A DNA stretch of 38,876 nt, from assembly GCA_002412925.1 (NCBI GenBank), contig DHVZ01000037.1, positions 1 to 38,876 of the forward strand. Reading direction: 5' to 3'. Made by a program: the position numbers and the translations under genes. Positions 1 to 7,283 of the stretch are shown here, piece by piece (position 1 is the first letter of the stretch; each line of letters starts with the position of its first letter). Origin of the DNA: Anaerolineales bacterium UBA5195. GTDB lineage: Bacteria; Chloroflexota; Anaerolineae; Anaerolineales; Villigracilaceae. The notes beneath the pieces are model-generated. The model saw nothing but the letters and a program-made list of their open reading frames with translations, did no database searches and had not been told where the DNA came from.

Positions 1-1
1 A

Positions 2-469
2 TTGTTCCGCGCGGTCGGCGCGAAACTGGGCGAAGCGAACGTAATGGCTTCGCTATCGAGGTTAGAACTGTTTACCAGTAAAAATATTGAAGCTGCGGAG
101 AATATACTCGTTGAAGTTATTGGTATGAGACAAAAAATCGGAGCTGTTTTTTCTGAAGGCGCAGATTATTTTAATTTCGCCGTTACCCTGACAACTTTGC
201 GTGAGTGGAGCAGAGCAAGGGTATATTGTTTGAAATCCAGAGAAGTTTTAAGAAGGATTGGTGAGCAAAACCCTGTTGAGCAGACAATTCGCCTCGAACA
301 AGGCATTGAGATATTATCGCAAGCAGTTGACCTGATAAGCCAGAATGATAAAAACAATGCAAGAGTTCTCATTTCTCGGGCAAGGCAGTTACTAACCCCA
401 ACTGGAGAATTACCATTATTTGCAATGCTAAATGATTTAGAATCGGCTGTAGAAATGATGGATATCTAA
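2..469 (+). CDS. TPR-like protein, C-terminal part (5' truncated by window edge)
   Basis: The reading frame is open to the left edge, so the apparent TTG start at position 2 is probably internal. The first residues (AVGAKLGEANVMASLSRLEL) match the helix spacing of tetratricopeptide repeats of the 'LGEANVL.SLG' kind common in Chloroflexota and cyanobacterial multi-repeat proteins. The remaining 130 or so residues are helical with weaker repeat character (for example FAVTLTTLREWSRARVYCLKSRE). TPR proteins act as protein-protein scaffolds; this one's partner and N-terminal domain lie outside the window, so no function can be given. Base composition is more AT-rich than the neighbouring ABC genes. 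A strong hairpin terminator follows about 80 bp downstream. Confidence 0.6.
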   Translation: MFRAVGAKLGEANVMASLSRLELFTSKNIEAAENILVEVIGMRQKIGAVFSEGADYFNFAVTLTTLREWSRARVYCLKSREVLRRIGEQNPVEQTIRLEQGIEILSQAVDLISQNDKNNARVLISRARQLLTPTGELPLFAMLNDLESAVEMMDI

Positions 470-550
470 TCAAGGCCAGCGAGACAGAAACAAACGCTCA
501 AACCAGCAAATCACGTAAAAGGTGACAATCATCTCGGAGATGACCAAACC

Positions 551-588
551 AGGCTTCCGAAGTTTCAAAAACTTCGGAAGCCTTTTGT
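551..588 (+). terminator. Intrinsic terminator after the TPR-like gene
   Basis: A 15-bp perfect stem (551-565 pairing with 569-583) has a 3-nt loop and is followed on the plus strand by TTTGTTTT. It ends the plus-strand TPR gene. The minus-strand side lacks a T-run, so it is less convincing as a terminator for the converging ABC operon. Confidence 0.8.
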
Positions 589-597
589 TTTGCTCGC

Positions 598-629
598 GTT
601 GGGCGCAGGTCTCCCGACCTGCGCCCAAC
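598..629. repeat. Intergenic palindrome, GGGCGCAGGT class
   Basis: A 13-bp perfect stem (GTTGGGCGCAGGT, 598-610, pairing with 617-629) with a 6-nt loop lies immediately after the stop codon of the minus-strand ABC gene. There is no T-run on either side, so it is better read as a dispersed palindromic element, possibly protecting the mRNA 3' end, than as a classical terminator. Confidence 0.6.
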
Positions 630-631
630 CT

Positions 632-2455
632 TTACTCGCTGACCGGCAGCAGGGCGGCGGCGCTGTATTCCAACTCACGCTGGAACTTGAACTGCTGGGT
701 GTAGAGGCGGTAGTAGTGCCCGCCGGCGCGCAGCAGTTCGGCGTGCGTGCCCATCTCGGCGATCCGGCCGTCTTCGATGACCAGGATGCGGTTCGCGCGC
801 TTGATGGTCGAGAGCCGGTGGGCGATGACGAAGGAGGTCCGCCCGCGCATCAGCGTTTCCATCCCTTTCTGGATCAGCGCCTCGGTCAGCGTATCGACGC
901 TGGAGGTGGCTTCGTCCATGATGAAGAGTTCCGGTTTGGAAAGCACGGCGCGTGCCAGGCTGATCAACTGCTTCTGCCCAACCGAGAGCAGGTTGCCGCC
1001 CTCGCCGACGTTTTCGTCGTAGCCTTTGGAGATGGTTCGGATGAAGTCATCCGCCCCGGCCAGTTTTGCGGCGGCTTCCACTTCCTCGTCGCTGGCTTCG
1101 AGCCGGCCATAGCGGATGTTTTCGCGCACCGAACCAGAGAACAGGTGCGGCGTCTGCAGGACGATCCCGATCTTATCGTGGATGCTGTGCAGGGTGTAAT
1201 CGGTGTAATCCCGTCCGTTGATGCGGATCACGCCTTCGCTCGGTTCATAGAAGCGGCAGAGCAGGTTGACAATGGTGGATTTTCCGCCGCCGGTCGGCCC
1301 GACCAGGGCGATGGTTTCACCCGGCTGAACCTTGAGCGTAAAGTCCGTCAGCACCGGTTTGCGGTCCTCGTAGTAGAAGTTGACGTGTTCGAATTCGATC
1401 TCGCCCAGCAGGGTTTCCGCCTCGATCGCTTCCGGTTTATTGCAGACCTCCGGCTTGGTATCGATCAACGTGAAAATCCGCTCGGCCGAGGCGATCGAAT
1501 GCTGCATCTCAGCGTAGACACGCGCCAGATCCTGGATCGGCCACATCATGAAGGTCAGGTATGAGACGAAGGCATGGATGCCGCCAATGGTCAGGAATCC
1601 GCCCAGGGCCTGGTATCCGCCGTACCAGACAATGAAGCCCAGCGCGATCGAAGTGATAATCTGGACGGTCGGCAGGAAGAGCGCCGAGAGCCAGGCCGCC
1701 CGGTAAGTGGCGGAGTACATCCTGTCGGTCAGCCCCTCGAATTCGACCAGGTTTTCGTCCTCGCGTCCGAGCGCCTTGACGACACGCACGCCCTGGATGT
1801 TTTCGTTGTATGCGCCGGTGATTTTGCTGTTGGCGCGCCGCGAATTACGGAATTCGACCAGGATTTTCTTGCGGAAATTGACGGCGATGATGATCAGGAT
1901 CGGGAGGATTGCCAGGACGATCAAGGCCAGTCGCCAGTTGATCACCAGCATGAAAATTGTCGCGGTGGTAATGTTCATGAAGGCCCAGGTCGTATCGACC
2001 AGGCCCCAGGTCATCAAATCAGCCACGCGGCCAGAATCGGAGGTGACGCGCGCCATCAGGCGGCCGACCGCGTTTTGCGAGTAATAAGACAGGGAGAGTT
2101 CCTGCAGGTGCTCGAACATGCTCCGGCGCAGGTCATACTGAATGCGCTCACCCAGCACACCGGCCAGGTAGATGAAAACGAAGACCATGCCGGCTTGAAG
2201 AACCTGGAAAACGCCATAGATGGACGCCAGCCGCCAGAGAGCCTCCAGGTTCTTGCCAACAATCGCCTGGTCGATCATACTTTTATTGATATAGGTGAAG
2301 AGCGAGTCCAGTGCAGAGGTCAGGGCAATGGTGATAATGAAGCCCACCACCCACTTCCCATGCGGGCGCAGCAAGCCCACGATGCGCTTGAAGACCGGGG
2401 CGGTCAACGGACTGGTATGTTCTTCTTCTTCGAGTTCGTAAAGTTCGTCAGACAT
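632..2455 (-). CDS. ABC exporter half-transporter, consensus-site subunit
   Basis: This 607-residue type IV (MsbA/LmrA-fold) half-transporter has a six-helix membrane domain (about residues 40-330) fused to a nucleotide-binding domain (about 350-600). Walker A is GPTGGGKST with K392, Walker B is LFIMDEATSSVD with catalytic E515, and the H-loop is IAHRLS. The signature is LSVGQ (490-494) rather than LSGGQ. The start is the ATG at 2455, preceded by AGGAGACAAAA; a longer in-frame start at 2503 would read through a perfect palindrome and is unlikely. It lies 44 bp downstream of the partner subunit (2500-4344). Since this subunit keeps the catalytic Glu but has the altered signature, it should supply the active Walker site of a heterodimeric exporter. 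The substrate is unknown; multidrug or lipid export is typical of the family. Confidence 0.93.
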   Translation of the reverse strand: MSDELYELEEEEHTSPLTAPVFKRIVGLLRPHGKWVVGFIITIALTSALDSLFTYINKSMIDQAIVGKNLEALWRLASIYGVFQVLQAGMVFVFIYLAGVLGERIQYDLRRSMFEHLQELSLSYYSQNAVGRLMARVTSDSGRVADLMTWGLVDTTWAFMNITTATIFMLVINWRLALIVLAILPILIIIAVNFRKKILVEFRNSRRANSKITGAYNENIQGVRVVKALGREDENLVEFEGLTDRMYSATYRAAWLSALFLPTVQIITSIALGFIVWYGGYQALGGFLTIGGIHAFVSYLTFMMWPIQDLARVYAEMQHSIASAERIFTLIDTKPEVCNKPEAIEAETLLGEIEFEHVNFYYEDRKPVLTDFTLKVQPGETIALVGPTGGGKSTIVNLLCRFYEPSEGVIRINGRDYTDYTLHSIHDKIGIVLQTPHLFSGSVRENIRYGRLEASDEEVEAAAKLAGADDFIRTISKGYDENVGEGGNLLSVGQKQLISLARAVLSKPELFIMDEATSSVDTLTEALIQKGMETLMRGRTSFVIAHRLSTIKRANRILVIEDGRIAEMGTHAELLRAGGHYYRLYTQQFKFQRELEYSAAALLPVSE

Positions 2456-2465
2456 TTTTGTCTCC

Positions 2466-2496
2466 TGTCGGGGCGAAGCAGTGCTTCGCCCCGACA
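2466..2496. repeat. Intergenic palindrome, GGGGCGAAGCA class
   Basis: A near-perfect palindrome with two 15-nt arms (TGTCGGGGCGAAGCA and its complement) around a central G fills the gap between the two exporter genes. Its end directly abuts the Shine-Dalgarno sequence of the gene starting at 2455. It is the same class as 30335-30363, with base-pair-preserving differences. Confidence 0.8.
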
Positions 2497-2499
2497 AAA

Positions 2500-4344
2500 T
2501 CAATTTATCGAGGCAATTTCTGATTGCAGTTCATCGTCCACGCGCGTCTGGATGTCGTAAATCTTGCGGTACATCCCGTTTTCATCGCGAACGAGTTCGT
2601 CGTGCCTGCCAATCTGGATGATTTCGCCTTTGTCGAGCACCACGATCAGGTCAGCGTTCATTACAGACTGGATGCGGTGGGCAATGATGAAAGTTGTGCG
2701 GTTTTCCATCAGTTCCACCAGCGCCTCGCGGATTTCCGCTTCCGTTTCCATATCCACCGACGAGGTCGAGTCATCCAGGATCAGGATGCGCGGATTCTTC
2801 AGCAGGGTGCGGGCGATGGTCGCGCGCTGTTTCTGCCCGCCGGAAAGTGTCACGCCCTTTTCACCGACGACGGTGTTATAGCCATCCGGAAAACCGGTGA
2901 TAACCTCATGGACGGCGGCGGCTTTGGCCGCTGTCTCGATTTCTTCTTCGGAAACCGAGCGCCCCACGCCATAGCTGATGTTCTCGCGAATCGAGCGGCT
3001 GAACAGGAAAGGTTCCTGTTCCACAATCCCGATCTGCCGGCGCAGGTATTCGCGCGGATAATCTTTGAGTTCGATCCCATCCAGCAGGATGCGCCCGCCG
3101 GTGTACTCGTGGAAGCGCGGCAGCAGGTTGACCAGCGAGGTCTTGCCCGAGCCGGTCGAGCCGATCAGAGCCACCGACTGCCCCGGCAGGACGCTGAACG
3201 AAACATTTTTCAGCACCTCGGTTTCGCCATCCGAATATTGGAAGGAGACATCTTCGAAGCTGATTTCGCCTCTCACCGGTTCTCTCGGATGGACCTTGCC
3301 TTCGACCAGATCCTCGCGTTCCTGCTTGATGATGGCCAGCAGGCGTTCGTAGGAGACCATGCCAGTCGAGGTCTGCACGATGATGCGGCCCAGGTTGCGG
3401 ATCGGCCAGATCAGCCAGACAACCAGCCCAACGTAAGCCAGATAAGCGCCGACAGTGATTTCGCCGTTGATTGCCATCGTGGCGGCATAGATGAAGCCGC
3501 CCAACATCTGGAAGCCCAACACAATATCCGAGAGCGGCCAGAAGAGCGAGTGCATCAGCAAGAGCGCCTTGCCGCGGATAAATTTTTCCCAGTTATCCTT
3601 CTCGAACTTGCCTTTTTCATAATCCTGCTGGGCAAAGGCTTTCACCACGCGCACCCCGGTCAGGTTTTCTTGCAGGGTGGTCGAAAGCGCGGCTTCCTGC
3701 TCCTGATATTTCTCGTAACGTTCGGTCACGCGCTTGAAGAACCAGAGCGAAACCAGCAGGATGAACGGGATGACGATCACCGAGGCCAGCCCCAGCTTCC
3801 AGTTCAGGGCCAGGATGGCGGCAAAGTTGATGATGAACAACAGGATGATACGGCCCACGCCGATGGCCTGTTCGCTGAAGAACCGGCGCAGGGCGTCCAC
3901 GTCGGAGGTGACGCGCTCGATCAAATCACCCGTCGGCGTGGTGCTGTGATACGAGAAACTCAGCCGCTGGATGTGGTCGAACAGGAAGTTCCGCAATCTC
4001 CGCGTAATGCCCTCGGCGGTATACGCCGCCAGGCGGCCCGAGGCATAAGCGAAACCGCCCTCGAAAACTGCAAAGCCAACGAAGCCCAGCGCAATGTAAA
4101 CGAAGGTGCGGCCCAGGCTGTCGCCGATGGGTTCGGCGTTCCCGGTTACCAGGTCTGCGAAATAGCGCAGCAGCAGGAAGGTGGCCGTCTTGGCCAGCGC
4201 CGAGATGGCCAGCGCCAGAACGGCGCCGCCATACGAGAGGTGAAAACCGGTCATGACCCGCCAGAGACCTTTCAGGCGGTTCTTCGCAATCGCGTTGCGA
4301 AAGTCAAAGTAAGTGGATTTTAGGGAGGGTGCGATGGTTGCCAT
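2500..4344 (-). CDS. ABC exporter half-transporter, degenerate-site subunit
   Basis: This 614-residue membrane-plus-ATPase half-transporter is the first gene of the exporter pair. Six predicted membrane helices span roughly residues 35-330, and the ATPase domain about 355-600. Walker A is GSTGSGKTS with K401, and the signature is the canonical LSGGQ (500-504). Walker B reads ILILDDSTSSVD, with D525 in place of the catalytic Glu. That substitution marks the degenerate subunit in heterodimeric exporters such as TM287/288 and BmrCD. The canonical signature here faces the intact Walker B of the partner, giving one working and one silent ATP site. The start ATG at 4344 has a GGGGGGAG Shine-Dalgarno-like stretch that overlaps the 3' arm of a GC-rich hairpin (4357-4381). 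A leader ORF and a terminator lie upstream (4409-4558). Confidence 0.93.
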   Translation of the reverse strand: MATIAPSLKSTYFDFRNAIAKNRLKGLWRVMTGFHLSYGGAVLALAISALAKTATFLLLRYFADLVTGNAEPIGDSLGRTFVYIALGFVGFAVFEGGFAYASGRLAAYTAEGITRRLRNFLFDHIQRLSFSYHSTTPTGDLIERVTSDVDALRRFFSEQAIGVGRIILLFIINFAAILALNWKLGLASVIVIPFILLVSLWFFKRVTERYEKYQEQEAALSTTLQENLTGVRVVKAFAQQDYEKGKFEKDNWEKFIRGKALLLMHSLFWPLSDIVLGFQMLGGFIYAATMAINGEITVGAYLAYVGLVVWLIWPIRNLGRIIVQTSTGMVSYERLLAIIKQEREDLVEGKVHPREPVRGEISFEDVSFQYSDGETEVLKNVSFSVLPGQSVALIGSTGSGKTSLVNLLPRFHEYTGGRILLDGIELKDYPREYLRRQIGIVEQEPFLFSRSIRENISYGVGRSVSEEEIETAAKAAAVHEVITGFPDGYNTVVGEKGVTLSGGQKQRATIARTLLKNPRILILDDSTSSVDMETEAEIREALVELMENRTTFIIAHRIQSVMNADLIVVLDKGEIIQIGRHDELVRDENGMYRKIYDIQTRVDDELQSEIASIN

Positions 4345-4356
4345 TTGACTTGCTCC

Positions 4357-4381
4357 CCCCTCTCCCTGTTAGGGAGAGGGG
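4357..4381. repeat. Palindrome CCCCTCTCCCT class at the exporter start
   Basis: An 11-bp perfect stem (4357-4367 with 4371-4381) and 3-nt loop sits 12 nt before the start codon at 4344. The putative Shine-Dalgarno sequence overlaps its arm, so folding in the mRNA could mask the ribosome-binding site. The sequence type resembles a widespread dispersed intergenic element (inference). Confidence 0.65.
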
Positions 4382-4408
4382 ACGGGGGTGAGGGTGGGGA
4401 TGGGTGAA

Positions 4409-4441
4409 TAAAAAAGCCACGGTGCTTGAGTGCACCGTGGC
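4409..4441 (-). terminator. Attenuator terminator between leader ORF and ABC exporter
   Basis: On the minus strand a 10-bp perfect GC-rich stem (GCCACGGTGC, arms 4432-4441 and 4416-4425) with a 6-nt loop is followed directly by TTTTTTATT. It lies 30 nt after the leader stop and 64 nt before the exporter start codon, so it would stop transcription before the ABC genes. A 9-nt segment near the 3' end of the leader ORF (4482-4490) can pair with 4428-4436 (eight Watson-Crick pairs and one G-U). This takes up half of the terminator's 5' arm, so the two structures are mutually exclusive. Confidence 0.8.
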
Positions 4442-4471
4442 CGAAGAACCGACACAGGAAAGTTGACTTTA

Positions 4472-4558
4472 TCAGTCAACAGGCGCACTCCGAGAAGGAA
4501 TCGTACCTGCAGCGCAGGCGACGAAAGGATTGCTGCTGAAGTACTTGCTTTCCATCAT
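4472..4558 (-). CDS. 28-residue leader peptide of the ABC exporter operon
   Basis: This short ORF starts ATG-ATG at 4558 and ends TGA at 4472. It is preceded by a perfect AAGGAGGT Shine-Dalgarno sequence with 8-nt spacing, the strongest ribosome-binding site seen in the window. The peptide begins MMESKYFSSN and ends SRSAPVD, with one cysteine and no homopolymer codon run. It lies between a good promoter (4601-4630) and an intrinsic terminator (4409-4441) on the strand of the ABC exporter. A small hairpin (4462-4468 with 4474-4480) overlaps its stop codon and could act as a pause site. The architecture matches translated attenuator leaders such as BmrB of Bacillus subtilis, where ribosome stalling permits readthrough into exporter genes. 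An exported peptide is an alternative, but no modification genes are nearby. Confidence 0.7.
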   Translation of the reverse strand: MMESKYFSSNPFVACAAGTIPSRSAPVD

Positions 4559-4600
4559 GAAATGCGACCTCCTTTTCTTAGAATTAGATTAACGGAGACT

Positions 4601-4630
4601 AGTTTATCACCAGGGTTCGGAAGTTGTCAA
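4601..4630 (-). promoter_or_regulatory. Sigma70-type promoter of the leader/ABC exporter operon
   Basis: Reading the minus strand: -35 TTGACA (4625-4630), an 18-bp spacer ending in TGA (an extended -10 TGn), and -10 TAAACT (4601-4606). Transcription would start about 35 nt before the leader ORF. Confidence 0.7.
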
Positions 4631-4647
4631 GGAATTTACCGGGCGGC

Positions 4648-5475
4648 TTACCCAACAGGAGGGGGAGGGGGTTGGTTTTCAGAGGCCGTGGCCTTCAATT
4701 TCTCTTTTAGCTTTTCCCTGAGCAATTCCACTTCGTTTTCAGGGATGGTTACAGCTTCCGCTTCGGCGGCGCCGGCCGGCTCCGGGCGTTTTTCCACCGG
4801 TAACGGCAACGGGACCTGGCCAAGGTTGACGACATCGATGGCGGCCTTGAGGATGTCTTCGCCGACCACATTCATGATCGTCAGGCCGAGCGACATGGTC
4901 TTGGTCCGTTCGGGCATGTCTTTGGCTTCTTCCGATTTCAAGGCCTTGACACTTCTCAGGATTTCATCCTGGTCTTCCCGGGAGAGGTTTTGCATCAAGG
5001 CAATCGCCACTGTCGGCAGGTTGAGAACCGCCTCGGGAAAGGAAATCCGGTCCATGGCCTCTTCAACGATCCTGGCCCGTTCTTTGCCGCGCAGCCGATC
5101 AACTTCTTTATCAACCGCCACCAGGAGGATCTGCAGAATGGCATTCGGCCCGACAGAGATATCCTGGTCGCCCAGATGAAAGTAGAACAACGAACTGCGG
5201 AAGAGGGTCATGGCCGCCAGACCGGAGACCAATACCTGAGTCCAGCGGATAATTTCGGTTGAATTCTGCGGGTTGTCACTAAAGGTCCAGCCGAACAAAC
5301 GCACAATCAAAAGAGCTGAGAGAGCGACCAGCGCATTGAGGCCGGTATAAACCAGCCCTGGAGCGCTCAAGGCCACCTTGAAGGGCGCATCCTTATAGCG
5401 GGAAAGGATTTCAACACTGCCGATCAGCGCGCCCAGGGCAAAAACCACCAGGAAATCAATGAGTTGAGACAGCAT
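4648..5475 (-). CDS. Membrane protein of unknown function
   Basis: I do not recognise this 275-residue protein. Three membrane segments are visible at about residues 5-25, 38-62 and 80-100. A charged, helical, presumably cytoplasmic region follows (for example VDKEVDRLRGKERARIVEEAMD, about 120-142), and the tail ends in a short coiled-coil-like stretch (ELLREKLKEKLK) and PPPPPVG. It lies 17 bp downstream of a small winged-helix-like gene on the same strand and is probably co-transcribed with it. The exporter promoter begins right after its stop codon. The helical part has no recognisable catalytic motif; a scaffold or sensor role is a guess. Confidence 0.75.
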   Translation of the reverse strand: MLSQLIDFLVVFALGALIGSVEILSRYKDAPFKVALSAPGLVYTGLNALVALSALLIVRLFGWTFSDNPQNSTEIIRWTQVLVSGLAAMTLFRSSLFYFHLGDQDISVGPNAILQILLVAVDKEVDRLRGKERARIVEEAMDRISFPEAVLNLPTVAIALMQNLSREDQDEILRSVKALKSEEAKDMPERTKTMSLGLTIMNVVGEDILKAAIDVVNLGQVPLPLPVEKRPEPAGAAEAEAVTIPENEVELLREKLKEKLKATASENQPPPPPVG

Positions 5476-5492
5476 CTTAGCCTCGCTCGCCT

Positions 5493-5885
5493 TTACATTT
5501 CTTCCATCAACTCTTTGCCAGAGTCGGTCAGGAAGACTTTCCCCTCGCTGATCGTCACCAGTCCGGCAGCCTGCATGCGCAGGAGCGCCGGGTAGGTTTT
5601 CTTCATATCCAGGCCGAGCCTGTGCTCGGCTTCCACAAAGAAAGCATCCAGGAAGTTTTCATTAGTTTCCCAGAGGAGACGGATGATTTGGACAAAAACA
5701 TCCAGGTCGTCGTCATCAATATCGACGCTTATCCTTTGCTCGGTCCGGACGGATTTTTGTTCAATGGAAATTTGGTGTAACTGTTCGATATAGTAATTAA
5801 AACTGAGGTTCTTCTCTTCTGATGATTCTTGATCATCAAACTTCTGCTTGCTTTCAAATTTTTTACCACTTTCGTACCTCATCAT
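5493..5885 (-). CDS. Small winged-helix-like protein
   Basis: The start is placed at the ATG at 5885 (MMRYESGKK...), which has an AGGAGG Shine-Dalgarno sequence 7 nt upstream; an upstream in-frame start at 5918 has no such support. The product has 130 residues. The N-terminal 45 residues are charged and probably disordered. A DIDDDD acidic patch follows. The C-terminal 60 residues (YPALLRMQAAGLVTISEGKVFLTDSGKELMEEM) have the helix-turn-wing pattern of a winged-helix domain, like PadR or other transcription regulators, ending in a 'LT..G...' wing. It forms a short operon with the membrane protein downstream. It may be a DNA-binding or protein-interaction module; its target is unknown. Confidence 0.65.
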   Translation of the reverse strand: MMRYESGKKFESKQKFDDQESSEEKNLSFNYYIEQLHQISIEQKSVRTEQRISVDIDDDDLDVFVQIIRLLWETNENFLDAFFVEAEHRLGLDMKKTYPALLRMQAAGLVTISEGKVFLTDSGKELMEEM

Positions 5886-5925
5886 CCTGGCGCCTCCTGT
5901 CGAACGATAAAAAGTCACTCTATAA

Positions 5926-5931
5926 ATTATA
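5926..5931 (-). promoter_or_regulatory. -10 box for the winged-helix gene
   Basis: A perfect TATAAT on the minus strand lies 40 nt before the start at 5885. No good -35 is visible at 16-18 bp. Confidence 0.45.
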
Positions 5932-5972
5932 CTCTTTGCACCCCAAAATGCGGCACCTTCGCAGAAAATTAC

Positions 5973-7277
5973 CTATGCAACCCACATATTAAAGGCAAAC
6001 AGGGTCGCCAGCAAACCCATCAGGAGCAGGCTCGCAATCGTCCAGATGCGGTCAAAAACCGGATTCTCTCCCCAGCGCGCCAGGGTGACAAAGACCGCCG
6101 GAGCGCCCAGAACGTAGCGATGCATTCCCTGGGCTGGGCCGGAGCCCCAGGAAACCAGGAAAACCGCCAGGCTGAACCAGGCCAGTTCAGGGTGGGTTTT
6201 CAGGCAGCGCAGGATGGCAACCAATCCAATCGTCATGCCGAAAAATTCGGTGAAGTAATAGGCGCTGTGCTGCGGGATTTCATAGGCCCACATACTGCGG
6301 AACGAATCCGCCCAGGCGTAGAAAGCGTAGCCAATGTTCATGAAACCACGCCCAAAAAACTCGGCTTCGATATAGTCAAAGGCAAAACCCAAATAAGAAA
6401 ATTTCCAAATCAAGAAGGTAATCAGCGGCGCAAAAGCCAGCAGGGCGCGCCCAATCGGCCGCCAGGGGAGGCCCTGGTGATAGATTTGACGCCATTCCAG
6501 ATCGAGCGCATACCACTCCCGGGTGCGGAACCACATGATCCCCATCGGGATGACCAGCGTGACGCCAACCGCACGGGTTAAAGTCGCGGCGGCCCCGAGC
6601 AAGGCAGCCGGCAGCCAATGCCCGCGCTTGAGCATGGCCAGGCATCCAAATGCCAGGCCGACAAACAAGCCTTCGGTATAAACCTGGGCCAGGAAAAAAC
6701 CGGTCGGGAAAATGACCAGGTAAAAGGCAGCGCGCAGGCCGCCTTCTTTGCCCAGCGAATCCTTCGTCAGGTCATAAAGGGCCAGCATCCCGGCCAGCGT
6801 TCCAAGCAGGGAAACCAGCACCCCGGCCAGTGTGGCCGTTGCAATCGGGTTCAGCCCGAACAGCCCGAGCGGATAGGCCACAAAGCGGATCAGCAGCGGG
6901 TAGAGGGGGAGAAATGCATAGGATAAGGACATACGCCCCCCCGGGCCAGCCACAATCGTTGGGATGTGAGTCGCAAAATTGGGGATCAGATAACCATACT
7001 GCGACATGGCTGGAACCAGCGGATCGTCATATCCGCCCACGGCGATCCCCAGGTAGTATTCCGAATCCCAAGCCACCTGGTTGTTCATGAAAGGCTCGAG
7101 CAGGTAGGTCCGGTTTTTCTGGTAAGCCGGGCCTGTCTCGTTGGTCGTCCATTCCTGGGCGTGATCGGGCCAGGTTGGCTGGAGGCGCGAGGTGGCCAAA
7201 GCCTGGAAACCAAGGACGATCAGCGCCCAGGCCAACCACATCAGGACAATGTTACGAATCGCTGGATCTTTTTTCAT
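5973..7277 (-). CDS. PIG-V/Gpi18-like membrane mannosyltransferase
   Basis: This 434-residue polytopic protein has about ten hydrophobic segments. After the first membrane helix (about residues 10-28) comes an extracytoplasmic loop with NNQVAWDSEYYLGIAVGGYDD (about 65-85). This matches the WD...YY..IA..GY motif of the PIG-V/Gpi18 family (COG5542, GT-C fold), in which the Asp is proposed to be catalytic. Such enzymes use a lipid-linked sugar donor to glycosylate lipids or proteins outside the membrane; the bacterial acceptor is unknown here. The gene starts 6 bp after the ABC permease stop (7284) with no strong Shine-Dalgarno, so translation may be coupled. Being cotranscribed with sugar permeases is unusual and may be incidental. 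Confidence 0.75.
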   Translation of the reverse strand: MKKDPAIRNIVLMWLAWALIVLGFQALATSRLQPTWPDHAQEWTTNETGPAYQKNRTYLLEPFMNNQVAWDSEYYLGIAVGGYDDPLVPAMSQYGYLIPNFATHIPTIVAGPGGRMSLSYAFLPLYPLLIRFVAYPLGLFGLNPIATATLAGVLVSLLGTLAGMLALYDLTKDSLGKEGGLRAAFYLVIFPTGFFLAQVYTEGLFVGLAFGCLAMLKRGHWLPAALLGAAATLTRAVGVTLVIPMGIMWFRTREWYALDLEWRQIYHQGLPWRPIGRALLAFAPLITFLIWKFSYLGFAFDYIEAEFFGRGFMNIGYAFYAWADSFRSMWAYEIPQHSAYYFTEFFGMTIGLVAILRCLKTHPELAWFSLAVFLVSWGSGPAQGMHRYVLGAPAVFVTLARWGENPVFDRIWTIASLLLMGLLATLFAFNMWVA

Positions 7278-7283
7278 TGTAAG

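Noticed and set aside
529..543. Small inverted repeat TCATCT-CGG-AGATGA after the TPR-like gene
   Set aside because: Short, with no promoter nearby; probably part of the region upstream of the terminator or chance.
2466..2503. Longer start of the second exporter gene at 2503
   Set aside because: It would translate the palindrome, lacks a Shine-Dalgarno and overlaps the first subunit's 3' end; the ATG at 2455 has AGGAG.
590..2560. Two long plus-strand frames (590-1564, 1574-2560) antisense to the second exporter gene
   Set aside because: They mirror the ABC gene and carry no recognisable domain.
2524..4323. A 599-residue plus-strand frame opposite the degenerate-site exporter gene
   Set aside because: It is antisense to a gene with clear ABC motifs and has no family motif or ribosome-binding site; it results from high-GC codon bias.
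4472..4558. The 28-residue ORF as a bacteriocin or RiPP precursor for the adjacent exporter
   Set aside because: No modification enzyme, no leader-cleavage GG motif, a single Cys, and neither exporter subunit shows an N-terminal peptidase domain; the attenuator structure explains it better.
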